Below are positions 33,881 through 45,700 of a DNA stretch of 64,000 nt, piece by piece (position 1 is the first letter of the stretch; each line of letters opens with the position of its first letter). Source of the DNA: Hemileia vastatrix (lineage: Eukaryota > Basidiomycota > Pucciniomycetes > Pucciniales > Zaghouaniaceae); assembly GCA_030280995.1 (NCBI GenBank), contig JASXTE010000016.1, positions 22,762,501 through 22,826,500 on the forward strand, in the 5' to 3' direction. The notes under the pieces are model-generated. The model searched no databases and had not been told where the DNA came from. It was given only the letters and a program-made list of their open reading frames with translations. A program made the position numbers and the translations under genes.

Positions 33881-34553
33881 AACGACGACAATGATCGAGC
33901 CTGGCAACAAACGACAAAACGCACGGACCACCTAGCAAAAACAAAACTTTTGCCGCGACTGTGTTTCGAACTTGGGTTCAACATCTTAGGTTTATATTAT
34001 ATTAATTTTTATTTTATTTTGAAGTGATTTTCAATCACTTTAGTAAGTTCACCTTTGCGCCTCTCACTCATATTACTATACTTTTATTGCAATAACAGTG
34101 ATTGTGGCTTAATTGCTGATTCACTGAGTGTAAGTGTTCAATTTTAATTTTTTTTTCCCTAGTTGACCATTATAGAGTGTTAAATCCTCTTAGTCCTAGA
34201 AGAATTGACATTTTTTATTAATACAAATTGAATTATTAATTTAATTTTTTTATTATTATTAATTATTGTTAATTTTGGTTGACTTAAAAGTACATTGTGC
34301 TTAGTCCCAAATATATTGCCATATTTAATATTGGTAATTAATTGGTTGAATTAACTTGATTGTTATTCCCAATTTAACCTTGCAATCCATTTTTTTTTAA
34401 AATTAATTTTTTTTTAATTATTACTTTATATTGAAAATTATTTTTTCTATAATTTAATTAATTAAATTTTTTATTATTATTTGGAGCAATTATTGACTAA
34501 CTTTTATTATTTTTTTATAAAATAAAAAGTAAATTATAAATCTTCCCACTAGT
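33881..34553 (+). other. Leader of element 1, untranslated
   Basis: AT-rich, no conserved frame before the ATG at 34554. It lacks the repeat array seen in the leader of element 2. Confidence 0.6.
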
Positions 34554-35235
34554 ATGTCCAACAATTTGGCAGAAAAAATGGATAACATGCAAGTGGATGA
34601 AATAGAAATTGACTATGATGCTGACACTGTAAGTTCTTCTAAAGTTGGTCATAAAAAATCTTATGCTAACACAAAGAATTCACATACTGCAGGATGTGGA
34701 AATGACAGGAAATGCAAACAAACCAAACCCCCTTCCCCCAGTACCACAGAAGGAAGTAAAGCCTCTAGTGCCTCAAGAAGGTCTTCCAAAAGGCTTCAAA
34801 ATAAAAAAGCTTCCTCTGCCACAACAAGTCAGCAACCTATCCAGTCATATAAAAGAGTTGAAGACAGAAAATATGACGTACAAAGCAAAGGTAGACACAT
34901 TGTGGGATCAGGTCCAAGAACTCAGGAACCAGATTCAGGCCCAGGCCCCTCCTCAGTTGCCTCCCAATCAGCCTCAGTTTCAGGCTCAACCTTCACAGCC
35001 ACCCAGCTCAACCATCCAAAATCCAAATACTATGGAAGTAGAGCAATGGAAATGGGATTATCTAATGAGTCACTACCAACAGAATGTGCAACACCCTCCT
35101 CATCATCAGCCTGGCCCATCCAGAACACCCAATTTCCATCCACCTCCTCATCCCTACCAACATGGCAGGAGAAAGAAGGCCCAAGCACAATCCCAAACCC
35201 AGTCCCAGGGGAAGTTTCCTCCTCTGCCATGGTAA
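34554..35235 (+). CDS. Element 1 leader ORF (spliced), 205-residue coiled-coil protein
   Basis: Exon 34554-34628 (MSNNLAEKMDNMQVDEIEID to DADT) joins across a 64 nt intron (GTAAGT at 34629, GCTAAC branch-like site, TGCAG to 34692) to 34693-35235, starting DVEMTGNANK and ending FPPLPW. Blocks shared with element 2: KGFKIKKLPLPQQVSNLSSH, IKELKTENM, WKWDYL, GPSRTPNFHPPPHPYQHG. The middle is heptad-like and the tail is Pro/Gln-rich. No known domain is recognised; by position it may be a capsid N-terminal or accessory protein. The unspliced frame stays open over the same stretch as an alternative Ser-rich reading and runs into gag-pol. The stop overlaps the downstream ATG (ATGGTAA). Confidence 0.65.
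34629..34692 (+). promoter_or_regulatory. Conserved 64-nt intron deciding the leader frame
   Basis: GTAAGT donor, GCTAAC and TGCAG acceptor. Element 2 has a 58 nt equivalent (48691-48634), with the same donor and with ATCAG before the same GATGTRGAAATG. In both, removal fuses the same two protein blocks (DYDADT or DYDEASS to DVEM) in phase. Confidence 0.75.
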
Positions 35236-38200
35236 GTAATTTGGTTGATAGTCACTTGGGTATGTTTTCTAATAAATCTTCTTCTGCAGGTAATATTATT
35301 GAACATGGTGAAAGAACAGTTAAACCTGTTAAAAGACAGCTTCCTGTAACTAGTAGCCCTATTGATGTAATTAGCAAATTGTCATTTGATGAACCTTTAC
35401 ATTTAACTTCTACATCTTAAATTAATCCTTCTCTTGCAATTAAAAATGATTCTGTTCCCCCTGAAATCTATACCTTAATTGAAAAAACTTCTGAGGAAAT
35501 ATTGAAAGATACCCTTGATTTTAATGTTGTGAAAGACAAACATGTGAGAGATGTGTTAATCCATGAAAATGATAGATTAAATAATTTACACTTGCAATGT
35601 AAAGTGAGTTCTTCTGTACAAGATACAGCTTATTTAAAAATCAAAGAAACCTTGAATATTGTTCTTAGTCAACAAAAACAAATAAGAAGTGACCAAAGAG
35701 CTATCTCAGATAGAAATATCAGTCTACATAAGACCTTGAGTGAATTGAAACCCCTTATTGAGGAAAATTATTCATTCAAGAATGAAATAAAATCTCTGTA
35801 AAATTAGTTTAAGAAGCTAAAAAATGATTTCCATGCACTAAGTACCAAACACTCAGTTTCTGAGGACAGAAATGTTCTATCTCTTGTAAAAGTAAATGAC
35901 CAGATGTCTGAAATTCCAAGAATAAGAAACTATGTGTCTGACCTACAGGAAAAGTTCTCAACCTTAACCACCAATAATGAATTAAATGAGATTTCTGCAA
36001 ATAAGCTGCATAAAAATAAAGGGAAAAAACCTGAACAAAGTTCATCCTTTCTTCCTCATATTTCAACCATTAAACAAACTGACAATGAGTCTGTAAAATC
36101 TTTTGCTACCAGCAAAAAATCTTGTGATGGTCATGCACCAGCTGTTTCTGTAAATAATGAAATTTCTGAACACCTGGCTAAACTTCAGGAATTATTACTA
36201 ATGAATAATTCAAACCAAAAAGTGGACCATCCCAGTAGTCAGAAAAGTTGGCCTAAGTTAGACCAATATCCTACCTTTGATGGTGATTCTTCCTCTGATT
36301 GGAAACACTTTATCCAAAGAATTGATAATTTAAAGAGATCTTATAAACTACCTGATGAGGAAATTGTTTCTAAGCTAATTTCTTTATTTTCCAATGTAGC
36401 CTTGATGTGGTATGAATCTGTCCTCTTAGATAACAATCATTATACATGGAATGATTGGAAATCCTTGATTGAGAATCAGTTTGGTGGTTCAAAATTCAGG
36501 TTAGCTCAGCAGAGACTGTATGAGAATACTAGATATGTATCCTCCTCTGTTGAAAAGCCCATTGTTTTTCTGATGAAAATAACTAAAATCCTTAGAGCAA
36601 TTGATCCAAAGATGGATTATGATATTTGGAGAGATAAAATCTTGTATAAATTACCAAATTCTCTTAGGGATTTGATTGTTGCTAGAACTGAGCATGTAAG
36701 GGAAAATTCTTCTTTCATTAATATCTGTAATGAAGTACTACTCAACCATAGATATGAACCAAAGAATTACCTTAGTAAATCTTATAATGATCAGAATAAA
36801 CCTTCTATAAAGCTCCCAGAAAAATCTGGTAAACCCTCTGCCCCAGTTGCACCTAAAAAATATGCAACAAATACTTGTTATAAATGTAACAAACCGTGGC
36901 AGAAGGGTCATGTTTGTGACAAGAAAACTCATCTTGTTGAACAAAATGAAGAAACTGATGAAGTTGAACTTGATGTCAATAATTCTTCCAGTGACTGTGA
37001 AAGTAATATCTCCTATGACAATGAATCTGTTAAAGATGTTTTAATGTTGGAACATGATGTCAATTATTTAAATAATATATCTGAAGATTGTGTATTGAAT
37101 TTATCTTCAGTAGAAAATGCTGAGATAATTAAAGATATTACTAACAATTCTATTCCTATATCCCCTTTAAAGGCACCTGTTATCATTAATGGTAAAAATG
37201 TTGATGTAGTTCTTGATTCTGGTGCTGGAGGAAGTGTAGTATCTGAAAAAGCTTTGGCTTCAGTGGATAAGGAATACTTGAGTAAATTATTACCTATAGC
37301 TTCTGAAAAATGGAGAGGGTATGGTTCTACCTTATTTCCTATTGGCAAATACAAAACCTCTGTATTCTTCAAATATAATGGTGGTTTTGTCAGAGCTATT
37401 TGTGAGTTTGTTGTCATGAAAAATGATAATTTGAGCAATTGGTTTATTATGGGAAATGATATTTTAACCATGTTTGGTGTGAAACTGGACCCAGAAAATA
37501 ATTGCTTTACCTTGGGAATGAATGGGAAAAGAAAATTCAAAATTTCTTCTCCTAAAACCTCTGGGCATTTGTTGAAATCTTGTAACTCACTGATCCAATG
37601 TAAAGGTAGAACAACAACTGAAATGGATGATTTATTACATGAAATAAATACTGCTTCTTTTGGTGATCAGTTGACTAGTGAACAAAAGGATTCTATTGTT
37701 GCCTCTATTACCTCTTTCCCTATGGCTTTTGCTCATGGTTCTCATGTCTTGGGAATTGTTCAGGAAGAGATGAAAATTACCTTATCCTGTAATTTGAGTG
37801 ATATTCCTCCTTCCCTTAAGAAAAAACCATATCCTGCTTCTCCATCAAAAAGAAAAGATATTGAAGATAATATTGAAACATTATTGAAAATGAATATCAT
37901 TGAGAAAGTGGATGTCACCCCCAAATATTGTGTCATCTCCCCAGTCTTGATTTCATATGAAAAAGATAAAGCTAGATTATGTGGAGATTACAGAGCTTTA
38001 TATACTTATACTGTTGATGATATTTATCCTTTACCCAGAATTAATTCAATACATGCTACCTTGCAAGGTGCAAAATTTATTAGTTGTCTGGATGGTAATA
38101 AAGGTTATCATCAAGTTCCAGTTGAGAAAAATTCTCAAAATTTTTTGCTTATTGCTACTCATATGGGAATATATAAGTATGTTAGGATGCCATTTGGCCC

Positions 38201-40721
38201 TAAAAATGCTCCTTCAGTTTTCCAGAAAGTCATGGATAACACTTTCCATCAAGAAATTATTGAAGGTTGGCTCATGGTTTATATTGATGATATTATTGTT
38301 TTTTCTAAAACTTTTGATGAACATATGATTCACTTGAATAGATTTTTCCAAAATATGGATGAAATCAATATGACCTTATCTTTAAAAAAGTGTAAATTTG
38401 GTTTTCAATCTTTGAAAGTCCTTGGCCATGTTGTGTCAGGCTTACAAATTTGTGTAGACCATAATAAAGTTGCTGCCATTCAAAATGTGAAAGCACCAAC
38501 TTCTGTAAGAGAAATCCAAAGTTTTTTGGGTATGTCTGGCTATTATAGACAATATATTAAAAATTATCAGGTCATAGCCTTGCCTCTTACAAAACTGACC
38601 AGAAAAGATGTTGCTTTTCTCTGGAATAATGACTGTCAGAAAGCTTTTGATACATTAAAAAGTTGCTTAATGACAGCCCCTATATTGGCTCTTCCAGATT
38701 TTAACAAGCCATTTGTCCTTTATACAGATTCTAGCTTTATTGGTCTGGGTGCTGCCCTTCACCAAAAGCAAATTATTAATGATAAATCCTCAGAGGTTGT
38801 AATTTGTTATATTTCAAGAACCTTAAGAAATAGTGAATTGAAATATGGTGCCACTCAATTGGAGTGCTTAGCAGTTGTTTGGGCTCTTGAGAAACTTCAT
38901 TACTATTTGGATGACCAAAAGTTTGAGTTGGTAACTGACTGTAGTGCTGTGAAATCTCTCTTAAACCTCAAGACACCTAACAGACATATGTTCAGGTGGC
39001 AACTTGCTGTTCAAGAATACAGAGGAAGGATGACAATTATCCATAGAGCTGGAAATTTTCACTCTAATGTTGATATGCTCTCCAGATTGCCTCTGCCAAA
39101 TAATGACTCCAATCCTGCTTATGTACCTGAAGATGATACTGTTCATATCCATGGTATATTTATAGTTGATATGGAAGAGGAGTTATTACAGTTAATACTG
39201 GATTCATATGATAAAGATTCTGATTTAAATAAATTGGTTACTATCTTAAATGATCCTAAGAATGCTTCAATTCAAGCATTAATAAAAACTCTTCCTGCAA
39301 AGTATCAAAATGCTTTAAATAAAGGAAAGTTCTCTATTGAAGATGGTTATATATATTATAGAAGGAAGCTTACTAATGTACTTGTGATTCCTCCTTCTAT
39401 GAAAGAAACTATCCTCAAACTTTGTCATGATGACATATTAGCTGGTCATTTTGATCTTGAAAAAACATTGATTAGAATCAAAAACACTGCATGGTGGGCT
39501 AATATGTCTGAAGACACAAAATTATATGTTGAATCTTGTGATTCCTGCCAAAAATCTAAAAGGTTAACAGGTAAGAGAGCAGGGTTATTACAACATATTG
39601 AAGCACCTAGTGCTCCCTGGCAAATCATTAATATGGATTTTGTCACTGGTCTTCCTGTTGCAGGTAAAGACAGCTTTAACTCTTGTTGGGTAATAGTTGA
39701 TAGATTCACAAAAATGTGAAAATTTATTCCAACCCACAAAGATGTATCCACCAAAGAATTAGCTTTCTTATGGTGGTCTTACATGTTTAATATTATTGGT
39801 TTTCCAAAAGCCATTATCTCTGATAGGGATCCAAAATTCACTTCTGAGTTTTGGACCTCTTTGATGGATATTTGTGGCTGTGAGTTAAAATTGTCTACAG
39901 CTCACCATCCTCAGACTGATGGTCTAGCTGAGAGAATGATTCAAACTCTGGAAGATATGATTAGAAGGTATTGAGCCTTTGGTTTAGAATATAAAGACAA
40001 TGACAGATTTACTCATGATTGGGTCACTCTTTTGCCTGGTCTTGAATTTGCATATAATAGCACTGTTCATTCTGTCACTGAGAAAAAGCCTTTTGAGCTT
40101 TGGTTAGGTTATGTCCCAAACACTCCTGCTCAGATTCTCAATAATAAATTACCTAAGTTGGAACTACACCCTGGTGTAAAATCTTTTATGCAAATGCAAC
40201 AGCTATGCAGAAAACATGCTCAGAGTTGTATTGATAAAGCATTTGAATATGAAAAGAAAAGATGGGATAAATCCCATAAAGAATACACATTTAACAAGGG
40301 TGATGAAGTGTTGATCTCTACTGTACATTTCAATTTACAAGGTAACCACAAATTAAAAGATCCTTTTGTAGGACCATTTGTTGTTAAAAGAATGGTTGGT
40401 GATAATGCAGTAGAAGTTGTATTGTATTCTCCATATGATAGGAAACATCCTGTCTTTCCCATTTCTTTGCTTAAACCTTATACTTCCAACAGTGACTTAT
40501 TTCCAAAAAGAAGAAGAAGACCTAAGAAGAACCCTCAGGAAGTCACAGAAACAGCAGAAATTGATAAAATTCTCAATGATAGAATTATCACTTCTGAAAG
40601 AGGTACTGAATATTTATTGAGATATAAGAACAAATCATCTGAACATGATGCATGGATACCTGGCAAGGAAATTTCAAATCTGCCTGCTCTGTTGAAAAAA
40701 TACAAAAAGAAAAAATCTTAG
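35229..40721 (+). pseudogene. Element 1 Gag-Pol polyprotein, single frame with five stops
   Basis: From ATG 35229 all blocks lie in one frame. Coiled coil; gag (YPTFDGDSSSDWKHFIQRID, LPDEEIVSKLISLF, near 36250-36760); zinc knuckle CYKCNKPWQKGHVC (36875); protease DSGAGGSVVS (37210); RT with LCGDYRALYTYTVDD, MPFGPKNAPSVFQ and YIDDIIVFS (38280); RNase H (YTDSSFIGLGAAL, CLAVVWALEKLHYYL); integrase with HHCC (39424-39553) and DDE (VDRFTK, ISDRDPKF, GLAERMIQTLE); GPF/Y-like block; chromodomain-like tail to 40721. In-frame stops: TAA 35418, TAA 35799, TAG 35805, TGA 39717 and TGA 39972; both TGAs replace a Cys present in the relatives. The enzymes make and insert a DNA copy of the element RNA. Confidence 0.9.
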
Positions 40722-40743
40722 CATTTTTTTTTATTGTTTTTTT

Positions 40744-40755
40744 AGAGTGAGGGAG
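40744..40755 (+). promoter_or_regulatory. Polypurine tract of element 1
   Basis: AGAGTGAGGGAG directly precedes the 3' LTR and follows a T-rich stretch. The same sequence precedes the 3' LTR of element 2 on the minus strand. Confidence 0.85.
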
Positions 40756-41891
40756 TGTCAGCCAGGCTATTCCAGGAGTCCAGTAAATGATATATAACTT
40801 ATAAAACCTTAAAGAGTGGTTAAGAATTGTATTTAATGAATAGAACTTAATATTTTATTGCATAATGAAATTATATAAGTATTTTATTATATACAAGTGT
40901 TACATTAAATTTATTGGTTATATATATTTTTATATACAGTTAAATTGAACATAATATAATATATTCTACAAATAATGGCACATTTTTATGTATTTAATAA
41001 TTATAAATTTATATTTAATTAATTGAATAACATATATTATAATTATAAGTGTAAAATTGACTTATAATATATTTAAATTAATTACTTAAATTTATATATT
41101 AAATAATACCTCTCATATAATACTAAACAATAATTAATGACGCTTCTTTTGACCCTTGATTGTGTTAGAACAAACAAATAAATTAATTGATACTAAATTG
41201 AGATTAATTACATGTTTTGTTGCGTCAAAGTATTTTTTGTTTCACTTAAAATATCCTTTAATCAGACTGTACCATCTTTTTGGAATTATTTTTCTCATAG
41301 TTCCTATGTTCCAATCTTGTTTAGTTATTCACTATTTTCACTTACTGATTTGGGAATTAAGGGCGGGAAAATTGGATTCTTAATTGGGGTTTTAATTAAT
41401 TTTTTCATGTTTTTCTCTATATTGTTATGTTTCATTTACTCTTTGATCCATTTTTTTTATTCTATTCTAATCATTGTATTTACAAATATAGTAGCGCTTC
41501 AGAGGACCCATTGCCTATAAAAGGGCCTTGGATAATCCCCTGTAGCATCATCACTTATTACACACTCAACAAATTAAATAACTATTTTATTACGTTTATA
41601 TTTTTTTTATTAGTAATACAAATCTAATTAAAAGTCTATATAACAAATTAAAGGTTGCTTTAAGTCTGATAGTAATTAAAAGTGTTTGCCGCGCAGAACC
41701 CTTACATTTAATAATATTATTGTTAATAAAATCTAAGTTTTTGTCACCTCTCAAAGTTGCTCACCGTTGTTTCCCTCTCAAATAAATTAAATATATATTA
41801 TTGTGATTTATTTCTTTATTTTCCCTTGTCCTCCTCCTTCCCTCCTCCTTTTCTCCTATTTTCCTTACCTCTTCTAGACGACTGACCGACA
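40756..41891 (+). repeat. 3' LTR of element 1
   Basis: 1136 bp, starts TGTCAGCC and ends GACCGACA, followed by the AATTC target duplication. Nearly identical to 32729-33864. Confidence 0.95.
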
Positions 41892-41896
41892 AATTC

Positions 41897-42697
41897 TGTC
41901 AAGGTCTCTTTCAAGTCTAGAAGGTTTTATGGAGAGGTCCAATGGTGATAACAACGATTTTTAGGATTTTCAAACTCAGGTACGTATTTTCTATCTTAAA
42001 GATTAATTACTCAAATAATAAGAGGTAAAAGTTTTAATTATAATTATAATTAATAAATTAGAATTACGTAGTTGTAATTACTAAAACAATAATAAATAGT
42101 AATAAATATTTTAATGGTAGTAATTGATTTAGTAAAATAAGTAAGTAATGGAATGAATTTCAAAAGCACAAAAATAGAGGGCCTTTTATAGGCAAAGATG
42201 TGAGAAATAAAGACACGGAGTTAACACCACTTGATACAAGGGTATGGGAAAAAGAAACTAAATAAAGAGTGTATGTGAAATAATAAAAAATATACTAAAT
42301 AGTGTGTCAATAAAAGATATCACTTTATTTGAAATAAAACTGTAAATCCCTTGGTCCGTCACATTTAGTACAAAAACATTTGATTTAAAATGTTGATTTA
42401 ACAAAATTTAAATAAAGGAATTTGAAAAGTTTTTTTCTTTTTATATTTTTATATTTTTAATACTATTTTTATTCCCTCTCATCTGTATTACTGAGCACGG
42501 TGTAAGGGAAAAATGTATGTGACAGTTATTTATTTTTATTAATTATTTACATTACTTATTGTACTTAGCTATTTAGTTGTAAGTAATACATAAGAATTTT
42601 GTAAATAATTAATTATTAATAAGGATTAAAAGGTGTGGCTTCATCTCAGTAAGATAATTAATTATTTTACTGGTTAAGTCTAGTAGCCTGGCTGACA
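41897..42697 (-). repeat. 3' LTR of element 2
   Basis: Plus-strand ends TGTCAAGG and GGCTGACA, 801 bp. The TGTCAAGG end is shared with the LTR at 62451. It begins at the base after the AATTC copy of element 1, so the two elements touch tail to tail. Confidence 0.9.
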
Positions 42698-42709
42698 CTC
42701 CCTCACTCT
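42698..42709 (-). promoter_or_regulatory. Polypurine tract of element 2
   Basis: Minus-strand AGAGTGAGGGAG immediately before the LTR start, identical to that of element 1. Confidence 0.8.
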
Positions 42710-42729
42710 AAAAAAACAATAAAAAAATG

Positions 42730-45700
42730 CTATGATTTTTTCTTTTGATATTTCTTTAGCAGAGTAGAAAGATTAGATATTTCCTTCCCAGGTGTCCAAG
42801 AATCATATTCAGATGATTTATTCTTGAATCTTAATAAGTATTCTGTACCTTTTTCAGCAGTAACTATTCTGTCAGTTAGAATTTTATCAATTTCTCCTGT
42901 CTCAGTGATTTCATTAGGGGTCTTTTTTGGTCTTCCCCTCCTTTTGGGAAACAAATCACTATTGGATGTATAAGGCTTTAAGAGAGATATTGGAAAAACA
43001 GGATGTTTTCTGTCATATGGAGAATACAAAATAAATTCAACTGCATTATCACCAACCATTCTTCTTACAACAAAAGGACCAACAAATGGGTCTTTCAATT
43101 TGTTATTACCTTGTAGATTGAAGTGGACTGTAGAAATCAACACCTCATCACCCTTCTTAAAAGTATATTCTTTATGGGATTTGTCCCATCTCTTCTTCTC
43201 ATATTCAAATAATTTTTCAATACATTTTTGAGCATGACTTCTGCAAAGTTTTTGCATTTGAAGAAAAGATTTTACACCAGGATGTAAATCCAATTTAGGT
43301 ATTTTATTATTGAGAATTTGGGAAGGAGTATTTGGAACATATCCAAGCCAGAGCTCAAAAGGCTTTCTTTGAGTAACAGAATGAACAGTGCTATTATAAG
43401 CAAATTCCAACCCAGGCAGTAAGGTAACCCAATCATGAGTGAATCTGTCATTGTCTTTATACTCAAGGCCAAAAGCACAGTACCTTCTTATCATTTCCTC
43501 GAGAGTCTGAATCATTCTTTCAGCTAATCCATCAGTCTGAGGGTGATGGGAAGTAGAAAGTTTCAGATCACAGCCACAAAAATCTATCAGAGACATCCAA
43601 AATTCAGAAGTAAATTTAGGGTCTCTGTCAGAGATTATGGCTTTAGGAAAACCAGAATTATTAAACATATGATACCACAATAAGAAAGCTAATTCTTTAG
43701 TGGAAACATCCTTGTGAGTAGGGATAAATTTACACATTTTAGTGAATCTGTCCACAATAACTCAACAAGAGTTATAACTGTCTTTTCCAGCAATAGGTAA
43801 TCCTGTTACAAAATCCATGTTTATTATCTGCCATGGTGCATCAGAAGGTCCAATATGTTACATTAATCCAGCTCTCTTACAAGTCAATCTTTTTGATTTT
43901 TGGCAAGAATCACAAGATTTAACATATAATTTGGTGTCTTCAGACATATTAACCCACCAAGCATTGTTTTTAATTCTGATCATTTTTTTTTCAAGATCAA
44001 AATGTCCAGCTAATATGTTATCATGACAAATTTTCAAGATGATTTCTTTCATAGAAGGAGGAATAACAATGAAATTACTCAACTTTCTTCTATAATATAG
44101 ATATCCTTCATCAATTGAAAATTTACCTTTCTCCAAAGCCTTGTGGTACTTTGTTGGAAGGGTTTTAATTAATTCTTGTATTGAAGCATTGTTTGGATCA
44201 TTTAAAATGTTGCATAAGTTTTTCAAGTCAGTGTCCTTATCATATGAATCCAGATAAGCTGTAATATCTCTTCCTCCATATCAACCACATATATCCCATG
44301 AATATGAATAATTTCATCCTCAGGATCATAAGCAGGATTAGAGTCATCATTTGGTAAATGTAACATTGATAACATATCCACATTTGAGTGAAAAATACCA
44401 TCCCTATGAATAATTTTCATTCTCCCTCTGTATTCCTGAACGGTTAACTGCCATCTGAACATATGTCTGTTAGGTGTTTTCAAGTTTTAAAGGGATTTAA
44501 CTGCAATTAAATCAGTGACAAGTTCAAACTTCTGGTCATCTAGGTAATAATGAAGCTTTTCTAGAGCCCACACTACGGCTAAACATTCAAGCTGAGTGGC
44601 ACCATATTTCAATTCACTATTTCTCAAGGTTCTTGAAATATAACAAATTACTACTTCTGATACTTTATCATTCATCACTTGTTTTTGATGGAGGGCAGCA
44701 CCAAGACCAATAAACTGGCATAAGTGTACAAAACAAATGGTTGATTAAAGTCAGGTAAAGCAAGAATTGGTGCTGACATCAAACAGTGTTTCATAGTGTC
44801 AAAAGCTCTCTGTCTTTCACTATTCCAGACAAAAGCAACATCCTTTCTAGTCAGTTGGGTAAGGGGTAATGCTATGACTTGGTAATTTTTAATATACTGT
44901 CTATAGTATCCACACATTCCCAAAAAACTCTGTGGCTCTCTAACTGTGGCAGGAGCCTTCACCTGTTGTATGGCTGCCACTTTGTTTTGGTCAAAACATA
45001 TCTGTAACCCTGAAACAACATGACCAAGTACTTTTAAAGAATGAAAACCAAATTTACATTTCTTCAAAGCAAGTGTCATATTTATTTCATCCATTTTGTG
45101 GAACACTTTACACAGGTGGTTAAGATGGTCCTCAAATATTTTTGAGAATATAATGATATCATCAATATAAAACATCAGCCATCCTTCAATTATCTCTTGA
45201 TGGAATGTGTTGTCCATGAATTTTTGGAAAACTGAAGGGGCATTTTTAGGGCCGAATGGCATCCTAATATACTTATAGATACCCATATGAGTGGCAATCA
45301 TCAGAAAGTTCTGAGAATTTTTCTCAACAGGTACCTGGTGATATCCTTTGTTCCCATCCAAACAGCTGATATATTTAGCACCCTGTAAAGTAGCATGTAT
45401 AGAGCTAATCCTAGGTAAAGGGTACATATCATCAACAGTATAAGTATTTAGTGCTCTATAATCACCACATAACCTGGCTTTATCTTTCTCATAAGAAATT
45501 AGGACAGGTGAGATAACACAATGTTTAGGTGTTTCAACTACCTTTTGAATCATATTCATTTTTAAAATGGTAGAGATATTATCTTCAATATCTTTTCTCT
45601 TTGTGAGAGAAGCAGGATAAGGCTTCTTCTTTAAACTAGGTGGTATGTCAGTTGACTTACAAGATAATGAAAGTTTCATATCTTCTTTAACTAATCCTAG

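Larger units (their letters stand above)
32729..41891 (+). mobile_element. Chromovirus element 1 (Ty3/gypsy), structurally complete
   Basis: A 9163 bp element with two LTRs of 1136 bp each and a 5 bp target duplication AATTC (32724-32728 and 41892-41896). Contents: primer-binding site, spliced leader ORF, single-frame gag-pol with five in-frame stops and no frameshift, polypurine tract. I count about nine differences between the LTRs, so the insertion is recent. The protein order protease-RT-RNase H-integrase-chromodomain defines a chromovirus. Confidence 0.95.

Noticed and set aside
39717..39974. TGA recoded as cysteine
   Set aside because: Only two cases in one element; the other stops there are TAA or TAG, other TGA stops replace Trp or Arg, and host genes here end normally. 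Mutation is simpler.
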